Below the pieces are notes generated by a model that worked only from the letters and a program-made list of their open reading frames with translations, had not been told where the DNA came from and searched no databases. A stretch of 43,449 bases of DNA. Source: a virus. The stretch covers positions 1-43,449 of the IMG/VR virus record IMGVR_UViG_3300005753_000035; one strand, given 5' to 3'. This document shows, in pieces, positions 16,897-23,923 of this stretch. The number at the start of each line of letters is the position of its first letter. Within the stretch, counting starts at the first letter, position 1. The position numbers and the translations under genes are program-made.

Positions 16897-17129
16897 TATA
16901 CTTCACCTCTGTTCTGTATTTTCTTCTCTAGTTTATGTGAGTGCAGGTGACCTTTGGATTCCATATCTATCCAGCCTTCATTAAGGAACATGGCGCGTTG
17001 ACTTTGTAGAACTTTCTTAAGTGAGTTGTTACCACACTCAGGACAAGTAGTAAGTGCATCATCCGTGATGCGTTGTTTCTCCTCAAATAACCACCTGCAG
17101 TCTACGCATTGATAGACATATGTTATCAT
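16896..17129 (-). CDS. FmdB-like zinc-ribbon protein
   Basis: 77 aa. The N-terminal half has the FmdB/regulatory zinc-ribbon pattern: YVYQCVDCRWLFEEKQRITDDALTTCPECGNNSLKKVL, with cysteines at 8, 11, 29 and 32. A basic C-terminal tail follows. Such proteins are common in phages and may bind nucleic acid or protein; the function is unknown. Translation is coupled to the ssDNA-binding protein (overlap of 4 nt, SD GGAG inside that gene). Confidence 0.72.
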   Translation of the reverse strand: MITYVYQCVDCRWLFEEKQRITDDALTTCPECGNNSLKKVLQSQRAMFLNEGWIDMESKGHLHSHKLEKKIQNRGEV

Positions 17130-17605
17130 GCTCCTGCTGCTTCTGCCGCAGCTACTTTTTCCTCCGCTATTTCTACTTCTTCGTCTGCTGCTGAAGCTGC
17201 GAAACCTTCATGAGTTTCAAAGTTATTCTCAGGTGTACCATATGGAATTAGATCAATAACTTGTACACCACCTAGTAGAGCCTTAGTACCTGTCTTACCA
17301 GCATACGTCCATACCTTTGCTTCAAAGTCTACAATAACTTCACTACCATTACCAATCATTCCAGTGAAAGGTATGTTACTAGCATCAACACAGTTTGGTT
17401 TAGCTGCAGAACTACCATCCTTATACACTGCAGTACGTTTAAATCTAAACTCATTAGTCTCACCTTTTATTGGTGTTAGGTTTAGACCAATAAGTAAATC
17501 TCTAGTTGAATCATCAACTATTAAGTTTACTGTATACACAGGCTCGAACTTTGTGTTCGGAGTTATTACTGATGCCCATTTTGCTTTTCCTACTACTAAT
17601 GTCAT
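17126..17605 (-). CDS. Single-stranded DNA-binding protein (gp2.5-like)
   Basis: 159 aa. An OB-fold-like beta core begins GKAKWASVITPNTKFEPVYTVNLIVDD, with aromatic and basic residues, and includes VIVDFEAKVWTYAGKTGTKALLGGVQVIDLIPYG, the usual end of the phage SSB core. The tail after it is acidic (DEEVEIAEEKVAAAEAAGA). T7 gp2.5 ends in an acidic tail with a terminal Phe; here the final aromatic is missing. It coats ssDNA and recruits polymerase and helicase. Good SD (TTAGGAG). Its leader (17606-17708) contains three hairpins. Confidence 0.78.
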   Translation of the reverse strand: MTLVVGKAKWASVITPNTKFEPVYTVNLIVDDSTRDLLIGLNLTPIKGETNEFRFKRTAVYKDGSSAAKPNCVDASNIPFTGMIGNGSEVIVDFEAKVWTYAGKTGTKALLGGVQVIDLIPYGTPENNFETHEGFAASAADEEVEIAEEKVAAAEAAGA

Positions 17606-17708
17606 TTATATTCTCCTAATTTAAGAACTTGGAACTTAAGGCAGGGTAGTGTCCTGCATCTCAGCTTCATATTGAGCTGTGTTCTGATTGAACTACTTAA
17701 GTATTAAC
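17606..17708 (-). promoter_or_regulatory. Structured leader of the ssDNA-binding protein gene
   Basis: 103-bp gap between the polymerase C-part and the SSB gene. Read on the - strand it holds three consecutive short hairpins: CAGCT/AGCTG (17661-17679), GCAGG/CCTGC (17641-17657) and TTAAG/CTTAA (about 17620-17640), followed by the SD. No U-tract follows, so it looks more like a regulated or processed leader than a terminator. Inferred from sequence only. Confidence 0.45.
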
Positions 17709-18581
17709 TTATACTTCAAACACTTTCATGTTCGCCCAGGTTTTACCTACCTTGATTTCTACATTTAAGGGCAGATTAAAATCTATATCAAAAACTCTCT
17801 TCAACATATCTGGTGCATCCTCCATCACCTGTTTAACTAAACTTCCTATACTATAGACCATAGTATCTTGCATGTCAAGTAATATTGAATCATGAACTGT
17901 ATTAATTAATTTTACAGTATCATGATAAGGAACTACTGCATGGTATACCTCACCCAATACCATTGGGACTATATCCCCTGTTGCAAATCCCTGCACTGGG
18001 TAGTTCTTTATTTGTGTTGGACTAAAGTTAACTGGCTCACCCCAGCCATTAGTTACTTTATAGAACGGGTTATCATATTCATTGAACACATAGCGTCTAC
18101 CTGTTTTTGTACACAAGGTGGACTTTCCTACAGGAAATCCTGTAGGACTACTATTTCCTGTAGGCTTACGAAGACCTGCTATTGCTCTTATATGATAATC
18201 CTGGTACACCTTAACTTTAGGGTATCTTGCATAATATAAATCAATAAACTCTTGACATATACTCTGTAGTATGTCTAATGCTACAGACATGCTCTTAGCG
18301 CCTGCACCATATTGTAATTGAAAAGACAGAGTCTTTGCTATTCTTCTTTGACTCTTAGTTACATCGCACTCAGGTACTCTAAATAACTGTGCTGCTCTCA
18401 TAATGTGTAGGTCTTTACCACTTAATAAATCTGATATTAGAATTTCATCAGCAGTTAAATGAGCAAGTACAAATATTTCTAGTTGCGAGTAATCAACCTC
18501 CATTAAAATACCACTGGAACCAAACCTAGAGCCAAAGCATTCTCTAATATCATATGTCATTAGGATTAAAAACTTCGTCAT
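17709..18581 (-). CDS. Family A DNA polymerase, C-terminal (palm/fingers) part of a split gene
   Basis: 290 aa from ATG 18581, or 283 aa from ATG 18560 which overlaps the preceding stop more closely. Polymerase motif A DYSQLE (from D30), motif B RRIAKTLSFQLQYG (R79/R80, K83, Y91) and motif C VHDS (H230, D231) are all intact, so the catalytic palm and fingers are complete. The N-terminal exonuclease and thumb lie in 18765-19994. The sequence begins where the other piece stops: YDIRECFGSRFG corresponds to the residues that normally follow NLQNxxxKGxx. The two products presumably assemble into one replicase. Confidence 0.9.
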   Translation of the reverse strand: MTKFLILMTYDIRECFGSRFGSSGILMEVDYSQLEIFVLAHLTADEILISDLLSGKDLHIMRAAQLFRVPECDVTKSQRRIAKTLSFQLQYGAGAKSMSVALDILQSICQEFIDLYYARYPKVKVYQDYHIRAIAGLRKPTGNSSPTGFPVGKSTLCTKTGRRYVFNEYDNPFYKVTNGWGEPVNFSPTQIKNYPVQGFATGDIVPMVLGEVYHAVVPYHDTVKLINTVHDSILLDMQDTMVYSIGSLVKQVMEDAPDMLKRVFDIDFNLPLNVEIKVGKTWANMKVFEV

Positions 18582-18762
18582 CTTGTGGTATATCTATACA
18601 GACCCTTATAACTTTGTTATTAACTGCTGACTGTATTATAACTTCATTAAACTTATTGTACTCTATCATTGAGTATGCTACAAGAAATAAATTTGCTATA
18701 GCCTGTTGTGATTCATTATCTTTGTCAGACAACTCTATCTTCTGTACTCTGTTATCTTCCAT
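18550..18762 (-). CDS. Unknown 70-aa ORF inserted between the two polymerase halves
   Basis: ATG 18762 follows AAGGGAG (the last codons of the polymerase N-part) and lies just past its TGA; an in-frame TTG at 18768 is less likely. The 70-aa product MEDNRVQKIELSDKDNESQQ... has a central helix (AIANLFLVAYSMIEYNKF), a beta segment (VIIQSAVNNKVIRVCIDIPQ) and an acidic end. No nuclease motif (HNH, GIY-YIG, LAGLIDADG) is visible, so it is not an evident homing endonuclease. Its stop overlaps the polymerase C-part start region, so all three are one coupled unit. Confidence 0.62.
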   Translation of the reverse strand: MEDNRVQKIELSDKDNESQQAIANLFLVAYSMIEYNKFNEVIIQSAVNNKVIRVCIDIPQDDEVFNPNDI

Positions 18763-18764
18763 TA

Positions 18765-19994
18765 TCAATCTCCCTTGTTAGTTACGTTCTGTAAGTTTGG
18801 TTTACTACTGCTTAATCTTCCTGTAGCAGTGGCTGTATGGTTTAATCCTTGGTGTATACAGGAATCAGTAGGCCATGTTAGATTGCTATAACCTACAAAA
18901 TAAGTGTTTCGTTGTTTACTTAGCTTTCGATATTCTAATATAGCAGAAATAAAAGTTTCTGCATCTTTACCTGGTGTATCTGAAAGGATATCATTAAGTA
19001 CATTATCAGATACTGAAACATTTCCCTTGTCAGACTTCCACTTCTCTAAAATAGGAATTTCAAAACCTTTAATATTTATTGTTTTAAGTATCATTCTAGT
19101 TTTAATTTCTCCTTTTCTTTTACCTGTCTTGTATCTAACAACTGCCCCTAATTTATCAAGAACATCCTCCTTACTAGGTACCTTTATATCTCCACCAAAC
19201 AACACAAGACTAACTTGTTTTACACTATTAGGATTAAAGTCAAAGGAGATAGGCAGACCTAAAAACTTGATTGATTTTTCTAGAACAGTCTGTAATACAG
19301 TTAAATCCGTATCTATCTCATCTGCTATATTTATAGCCATATTTCTATTGAAGTGCATACCATTATATTCCATTTCAATAGTACATTTTAATGCATCCAT
19401 CTGTGTTAGAATTAGTGGTAGCATACCAATCCTGTCAGCTTCTTGAAGTTGCTTATTAAATACTAGATGTGTATTCATTACATCATCTTGAAGATATGGT
19501 AGTAGTAATTCTGAATCTATATCTTCCGTCTGCATACCTGCATCCCACATATCTTTTATAACATCATTCTTTTGTGTACCTCCATACTTTTTAGATAACG
19601 CATTAAGGCTTGCATACTGGTGCTCTTGACCTGTTAATAAGTACTCAGCTAATTGTGTGTCCCATATCTGGATTCTTGGAAATACTTCATACTGAAAGTC
19701 CACAACAGACTTAAAAATGTGGTGCATATCAAACTTAATATTCTGTCCTACCCACAGCTTAGGTATTTCATTATCTGTATTTTCTAAAATTATATGGCTA
19801 AGTTCATCATACACATAGGAATGATGATAATTAAGACGTTTGTTTAACGCTCCAGTAACTACTATTCTGTTTTCTGGATGAAATGCTGATGCTTTGTTCT
19901 TACCAATAGCATCATTACCAACATTTCTTATGGTAGTCTCAATATCAATTACTAGGTAGTCATCTGTGAATTTAAACTTACTAGCGCTCATCAT
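18765..19994 (-). CDS. Family A DNA polymerase, N-terminal part (3'-5' exonuclease and thumb)
   Basis: 409 aa. DEDDy exonuclease motifs are present: DYLVIDIETT (D17, E19), GQNIKFDMHH and LLPYLQDDVMNT (YxxxD). The thumb region follows and the protein ends with TATGRLSSSKPNLQNVTNKGD and a TGA stop, exactly before motif A of a Pol I-type enzyme. The rest is encoded at 17709-18581. The split falls in a loop and almost no polymerase residue seems lost. SD GGAGG precedes ATG 19994 (or 19991), and the start overlaps the previous gene. Confidence 0.9.
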   Translation of the reverse strand: MMSASKFKFTDDYLVIDIETTIRNVGNDAIGKNKASAFHPENRIVVTGALNKRLNYHHSYVYDELSHIILENTDNEIPKLWVGQNIKFDMHHIFKSVVDFQYEVFPRIQIWDTQLAEYLLTGQEHQYASLNALSKKYGGTQKNDVIKDMWDAGMQTEDIDSELLLPYLQDDVMNTHLVFNKQLQEADRIGMLPLILTQMDALKCTIEMEYNGMHFNRNMAINIADEIDTDLTVLQTVLEKSIKFLGLPISFDFNPNSVKQVSLVLFGGDIKVPSKEDVLDKLGAVVRYKTGKRKGEIKTRMILKTINIKGFEIPILEKWKSDKGNVSVSDNVLNDILSDTPGKDAETFISAILEYRKLSKQRNTYFVGYSNLTWPTDSCIHQGLNHTATATGRLSSSKPNLQNVTNKGD

Positions 19995-20337
19995 AGATAT
20001 CCTCCAGTAATCCTTCTATTACATACTTAGGTACGTTGTATCCTTCTTCTTTTAATTCAAATAATAGAGTACAGCATTCAGTAGCAGTATTAAGAGAGTA
20101 ATGATTACCATCATGGCTAAGACCTATAGGTTCTATATCAGCTTCAGCTAACATGTCCATTATTTTTTTATTTCTTGCTAACCACTTAACATCATACTTC
20201 ATGCTAACATATTCTGGTATAGGTTCTTTGTACAACACTCTATTATGAGATACACTTACAGAATACCCACCATATGCAGACTCATACACATGTAGGTCGC
20301 ACATAAAATCATCACTACTAAATCTACAGTAACTCAT
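19981..20337 (-). CDS. Conserved phage protein, MSYCRFSSDDF type
   Basis: 118 aa. The N-terminus MSYCRFSSDDFMCDLHVYESAYGGYSVSVSHNR is a familiar start of small phage hypotheticals (SYCRFSSDxxxCDxYxYE). The C-terminal half is helical and acidic. Function unknown. SD AAAGGAG; overlaps the polymerase N-part start. Confidence 0.68.
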   Translation of the reverse strand: MSYCRFSSDDFMCDLHVYESAYGGYSVSVSHNRVLYKEPIPEYVSMKYDVKWLARNKKIMDMLAEADIEPIGLSHDGNHYSLNTATECCTLLFELKEEGYNVPKYVIEGLLEDIYDER

Positions 20338-20357
20338 CTTGTAAGAACTCCTTTATA

Positions 20358-21593
20358 TTAAAAGTCTTCATATCTTCCTATCTCCGGTCTGAACTTAACC
20401 TCTGACTTCAAGTTACGTATGACAGTATCACCACTAGCTTTATTCTTTGGCGTGTGTATGAACCTAGTGTTAGTAAAAGCAGGGTCATGTGATTGCCCTA
20501 TCGCTATGATATAGTCCGCCTCCCCCTGTATCCCTGTCTTACTTCCATATATCTGTGACATTTCTATCCACATCTGTCCCTCTGCACTAGCATCAGCCTG
20601 TATAGTACCTATCACTGGTGCGTATTCCTTACACCATTCTCTCGCACTGTTGAATATCTTTGTCTGTCTGTATACTTCACCTAACTCCTCGAATCCTTTA
20701 AGCTTCCACAGTTGGTCAATGATTATTAATCCGGGATTATATTTCTTGATGGCTTCATGTACTTCATGCACAGTTATGATTGCTTTGTCTACCATCACAA
20801 TCTTGTTGATGTCACCAAGTACTTTAACGTACTCATCGATAGCCTTCTGCTTGTCTTTGTCTATTGCAGTAACAGTTAACCCTAGTGTTGATTGCAGCAC
20901 CTTAGACTGTACCTTGGAGCCTTTCTCTTCATTGTTAATCCAGAGTACTACCTTGTCTTTGTCTAGCTGAGAAGCCATGTGCGTAGCTTCAGAAGATAAG
21001 AATGTAGTCTTGCCGGCATTGGGTCTTGCTGTTAAGACTATTAAGTCCCCCTTACCTATGTTACCTATAGTCTTGTTGAGTGAATTTAGCCTCCAGCTAA
21101 GACCCCCAGTACCCGTAACACTGGACATTATATCCTCAACATTCCATATCAATACATGACTCTCTAACGCTGTTGTCTTACCTATATCATTGTTATAAGA
21201 ATCAAGTAAACCTTCAATAGCATCTAAGTCTGGAGTAATACCTTCTGCTACTTCTCCAGACTCTAAGTAAATTCTTGTAGCATAATCTCTAGTGATAAAC
21301 ATATTAACTAGAGCATCAGTGTCTTCATCATTAGTTACTAAACCAACAGTCAACTTACTAAACAACTGTTCAAATAGCTCATGCTTCTCAGACTTAAACA
21401 TTGGATGGTACACCTTAAACCAAGTGCTAAAGGTACTCCAAGTAATATCTGTTGTTGTTTTATGGGAATTATAGTATTCTTCTAAGTCTTTAAATATAAC
21501 TTTAGTTTCATTAGTTAATATATTATCTTTAATATAATCTTTATACTTAAAGAACTTGTCTTTATTACCAAGAAGTTGAATAACTTCTAACAT
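20358..21593 (-). CDS. Replicative DNA helicase, DnaB/gp4 C-terminal type
   Basis: 411 aa. RecA-like core: Walker A TARPNAGKTTF (about 188-198), an NNEEKGSKVQ segment, Walker B GLIIIDQLWKL, and a C-terminal region with VIGTIQADA and YIIAIGQSHD. It is a hexameric 5'-3' helicase for the replication fork. Unlike T7 gp4 it has no fused primase; a separate primase is encoded 0.5 kb upstream. The first 140 residues are helical and may contact primase or a loader. SD TTAGGAGG lies before ATG 21593 and can pair with an upstream complement (see 21599-21664). Confidence 0.88.
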   Translation of the reverse strand: MLEVIQLLGNKDKFFKYKDYIKDNILTNETKVIFKDLEEYYNSHKTTTDITWSTFSTWFKVYHPMFKSEKHELFEQLFSKLTVGLVTNDEDTDALVNMFITRDYATRIYLESGEVAEGITPDLDAIEGLLDSYNNDIGKTTALESHVLIWNVEDIMSSVTGTGGLSWRLNSLNKTIGNIGKGDLIVLTARPNAGKTTFLSSEATHMASQLDKDKVVLWINNEEKGSKVQSKVLQSTLGLTVTAIDKDKQKAIDEYVKVLGDINKIVMVDKAIITVHEVHEAIKKYNPGLIIIDQLWKLKGFEELGEVYRQTKIFNSAREWCKEYAPVIGTIQADASAEGQMWIEMSQIYGSKTGIQGEADYIIAIGQSHDPAFTNTRFIHTPKNKASGDTVIRNLKSEVKFRPEIGRYEDF

Positions 21594-21598
21594 ACTAG

Positions 21599-21664
21599 TA
21601 CCTCCTAAGAGTTCTTTATATTCTAGAATACTTAAATATCAATGTATATACCCACAAGGAGGTA
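21599..21664 (-). promoter_or_regulatory. Helicase leader with SD-masking inverted repeat
   Basis: On the - strand TACCTCCT (21664-21657) is followed 50 nt later by AGGAGGTA (21606-21599), the SD of the helicase gene. The 8-bp match is perfect. Between them lies the palindrome TATTCTAGAATA. An RNA hairpin formed this way would hide the SD. The first arm starts directly after the stop of the 92-aa gene, so ribosomes finishing there could open it. Confidence 0.5.
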
Positions 21665-21943
21665 TTAAACCTTACCTTTATTGTTTAATACATTGTTAAG
21701 CTCACTAAAACACCCCCACATATCTGCCATATGAGCATTACATCTAGCTATAGGGTCTATTATATTTGAGTGCTTAAGTCTATGCTTACGAATGATACCT
21801 TCTGCCCTCCATATACATTTAGCATCACTATAGCACATGACTTCTATCTCGTGTGCTATTAGTTTATCTCTAAAATCTTCAAACTTTTCTGGAGTATTAG
21901 TATTAATAACTCTTAGCTTATCAAATATCTCTACTAAGGACAT
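21665..21943 (-). CDS. Unknown 92-aa protein
   Basis: MSLVEIFDKLRVINTNTPEKFEDFRDKLIAHEIEVMCYSDAKCIWRAEGIIRKHRLKH.... Alpha/beta-looking, with several Cys and His but no clear zinc pattern. SD AGGAG eight bases upstream; it starts directly after the 64-aa gene's stop. It sits between primase and helicase, suggesting a replication accessory role (inference only). Confidence 0.6.
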   Translation of the reverse strand: MSLVEIFDKLRVINTNTPEKFEDFRDKLIAHEIEVMCYSDAKCIWRAEGIIRKHRLKHSNIIDPIARCNAHMADMWGCFSELNNVLNNKGKV

Positions 21944-22138
21944 CTACATACTCCTAAAATTCTTAATTGTAAGCTCTATGACTTGCTGTTCAACTGCGAT
22001 AGTTAATGCTCTTAGCTTCTCTAATCGTGCATTAACTTTTCTAGTAGCCCTCTCAGCATCACGCATTCTAATCTCAAGTACCTGTATAGCAGCTATCATA
22101 TCTTCTTCAAGGGTACTTGTATCACTTAGTCTCTTCAT
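21944..22138 (-). CDS. Small coiled-coil protein, 64 aa
   Basis: MKRLSDTSTLEEDMIAAIQVLEIRMRDAERATRKVNARLEKLRALTIAVEQQVIELTIKNFRSM. Heptad-like spacing of I/L/V over nearly the whole length predicts a coiled coil. ATG 22138 overlaps the primase 3' end and has SD AGGAG. It could be a helicase/primase accessory; no family was recognised. Confidence 0.6.
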   Translation of the reverse strand: MKRLSDTSTLEEDMIAAIQVLEIRMRDAERATRKVNARLEKLRALTIAVEQQVIELTIKNFRSM

Positions 22139-22988
22139 ATCCTAGTATCTCCTTAAGTTTTTTGTCACTCATTTCTTTAGGGTCAATGCCACCACTGTGT
22201 ATTATAGTGCTACTATCTACGAAAGGTTCCAACCTATTCTTAATCCTCAGTTGACTATTACGAACCTGTTGGTTATCATCATCCATAAATATTATAACAT
22301 TGTTATACCTACTAACATACTCCAAGGTTCTTTCATTTATAGAGGTACCAAGAAGAGCAATACTTGGTACGTACCGCGCTACTTTTATCGCAGATAGTAT
22401 ATCTTCTGTAAGTACCACAGTGTCAGTCAATGCACCGAGTGCAGTGGCTGACTGTGTAATATACAGTGGATGCTCTACGTTTGAGAATGTAAGGTACTTA
22501 GGACTGTCATTATCCATTGAGTTAACTCTACGCATAACTACGAAGTCAATACCTTTCTTACCAAACATAGGTAGTATTACTCTTCCGTATAGTTCTGAGT
22601 ATCCAATGTTGTTTGATTTAATTTCTTCATCAGTGATTCCATATCTTCGGAGCCATACATATGCACCTGAACCCCATTTTTTATAATCTCGTTCATAGTC
22701 TTTTGGAAGTTTGTATTTAATGCGCGGTCTGCCTGTTGCGCTGATTTTGCTACATGATTTACCATATATAGCAATTGATTTGATCTGTTGTATAGTACTA
22801 TGTTTAAGTGAATCAAACCTACCACGTTTACCACAGTGATGGCAGTAAGCCAATATAGTGTATCCATCTTCGCACCTCGTTATGAATAGTTTGTCGTTGT
22901 CTTTACCATCTTTACAATGGTGTTTGTGTACAGTTCCTACCTCTTCTGGAGCATAAGGAACATATTCTTTATGCTGTAGCCAGGTCAT
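22122..22988 (-). CDS. DNA primase with zinc-binding and TOPRIM domains
   Basis: 288 aa. N-terminal zinc-binding region with His/Cys ligands (HKHHC near 21-25, C39, CHHCGKRG at 49-56), then a linker and a TOPRIM domain: VVLTEDILSAIKVARY (acidic residues of motif I) and NVIIFMDDDNQ (DxD of motif II). This is the primase half of T7 gp4, here encoded apart from the helicase. It makes RNA primers for lagging-strand synthesis. SD AGGA; overlaps the preceding gene by 4 nt. A perfect copy of the 15-bp palindrome lies inside it (22293). Confidence 0.85.
   Translation of the reverse strand: MTWLQHKEYVPYAPEEVGTVHKHHCKDGKDNDKLFITRCEDGYTILAYCHHCGKRGRFDSLKHSTIQQIKSIAIYGKSCSKISATGRPRIKYKLPKDYERDYKKWGSGAYVWLRRYGITDEEIKSNNIGYSELYGRVILPMFGKKGIDFVVMRRVNSMDNDSPKYLTFSNVEHPLYITQSATALGALTDTVVLTEDILSAIKVARYVPSIALLGTSINERTLEYVSRYNNVIIFMDDDNQQVRNSQLRIKNRLEPFVDSSTIIHSGGIDPKEMSDKKLKEILGYEETK
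22293..22307. promoter_or_regulatory. Palindrome TATAACATTGTTATA, perfect copy inside primase gene
   Basis: Perfect copy within the TOPRIM-coding part, where it encodes YNNVI. Part of the match is forced by the protein sequence, so it may be fortuitous; unlike the other perfect copies it is not beside a start codon. Confidence 0.4.
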
Positions 22989-23347
22989 CTTAATATCCTA
23001 TGAATACTACCAAACAGGTCCTCAACTTCTTCTAAGTCTGGTAATTTAGCAACTATATCTAATAAATTCTTAACTTCCTTGTACTGATTTGAGTTCTTAA
23101 ATAGCTCATTAAAGTCAAAGTCTTTTAGTCCTTCTGCTATTTTTGTATCTATGTCCTCATTAGCAATCCTTGTACCTTTGATAAGACCTTGAATCTTTCC
23201 CCTATTACGTACATCTGATGTGCAATGTTTACACATATCTACATGAATAATTAGCAATTTATTAATCAACTCATCAGAAGTCTGATAAAGTGGTTTATCG
23301 CAGTTCTCACATAATAAGTATACTTCAACATTGTTATTAATTATCAT
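22985..23347 (-). CDS. Unknown protein with four-cysteine zinc site, 120 aa
   Basis: CxxC pairs at 13/16 (LCENCDKPL) and 39/42 (MCKHCTSDV) form a probable zinc ribbon, followed by an acidic helical C-terminal half (DFDFNELFKNSNQYKEVKNLLDIVAKL). SD AGGA; its stop overlaps the primase start. Probably a nucleic-acid or protein-binding accessory of replication; no family name is assigned. Confidence 0.62.
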   Translation of the reverse strand: MIINNNVEVYLLCENCDKPLYQTSDELINKLLIIHVDMCKHCTSDVRNRGKIQGLIKGTRIANEDIDTKIAEGLKDFDFNELFKNSNQYKEVKNLLDIVAKLPDLEEVEDLFGSIHRILR

Positions 23348-23531
23348 AAGTACTGTCCTTTATAACAAATGACTTACTAGTACTATACAGCCACTCACAT
23401 TGTTTAATATTATTATCTATACAGAACTCCATAGCATTATAATTACTCTCAAAAATATTTACTAACTCTTGAGAACTTGGTATTCCTTTACTATTTACAC
23501 AGTACCTGTAAACTACATACACACTATTCAT
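23337..23531 (-). CDS. Unknown 64-aa protein
   Basis: ATG 23531 lies six bases after a strong SD (GAGGAGG); the ATG three bases earlier and a TTG are too close to that SD. Product: MNSVYVVYRYCVNSKGIPSSQELVNIFESNYNAMEFCIDN.... Alpha/beta pattern with three cysteines. Overlaps both neighbours. Function unknown. Confidence 0.6.
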   Translation of the reverse strand: MNSVYVVYRYCVNSKGIPSSQELVNIFESNYNAMEFCIDNNIKQCEWLYSTSKSFVIKDSTYDN

Positions 23532-23679
23532 CATCAACCTCCTCTATTACTATAGTTATATCTGGATTCTTAAGAATAGTATCTAACTTAGACTTGACAC
23601 CTGCTGCTTCCCCATATGATTCACATACATCTAACATAACATTGCTATAACCTTTACTTATTAATTCTACGTACCACAT
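23524..23679 (-). CDS. Unknown 51-aa protein
   Basis: The frame is open further up, but ATG 23679 has the SD (GGAGG, seven bases upstream) and gives MWYVELISKGYSNVMLDVCESYGEAAGVKSKLDTILKNP..., a typical small alpha/beta peptide with an acidic end. The longer start would overlap the upstream gene. No family was recognised. Confidence 0.6.
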   Translation of the reverse strand: MWYVELISKGYSNVMLDVCESYGEAAGVKSKLDTILKNPDITIVIEEVDDE

Positions 23680-23695
23680 ATTATATCCTCCGTAT

Positions 23696-23923
23696 TTAAA
23701 AAGGTACATTAGCACTACTAACATCTTTAAGTATATTTATTAAATTACCCACAAGCACATAATCATCTGTTAAAAAACTTCTAGAAAATTTTATTACATT
23801 ACTATTACTAATGTTAACAAAAACCTTTTTGTTTCTTTTATCTAAAGATAAGTATATACAATAGTTATCTATTTTAGCATTATAAAACATATCAAATATT
23901 TTAAAGTTATCACTTGATGACAT
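23696..23923 (-). CDS. Unknown 75-aa protein
   Basis: ATG 23923 overlaps the TAA of the AAA+ ATPase gene (TAATG) with SD AGGAG. Product: MSSSDNFKIFDMFYNAKIDNYCIYLSLDKRNKKVFVNISN..., beta-rich with a helical end. Coupled to the ATPase; role unknown. Confidence 0.58.
   Translation of the reverse strand: MSSSDNFKIFDMFYNAKIDNYCIYLSLDKRNKKVFVNISNSNVIKFSRSFLTDDYVLVGNLINILKDVSSANVPF

Noticed and set aside
18550-18762. Intein or group I intron in the polymerase gene
   Set aside because: The insert ends in stop/start overlaps rather than an in-frame protein-splicing element, lacks intein motifs, and is nearly filled by an ORF with its own SD.
21183-21197. One-mismatch copy of the palindrome in the helicase gene
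   Set aside because: Same YNNDI coding explanation; it is inside a gene, far from any start.
22577-22867. 96-codon - strand ORF with hydrophobic N-terminus
   Set aside because: Lies wholly within the primase gene in another frame; the primase motifs settle the coding frame.
23634-23648. Two-mismatch palindrome-like string
   Set aside because: Inside a coding region and too diverged to separate from chance in AT-rich DNA.
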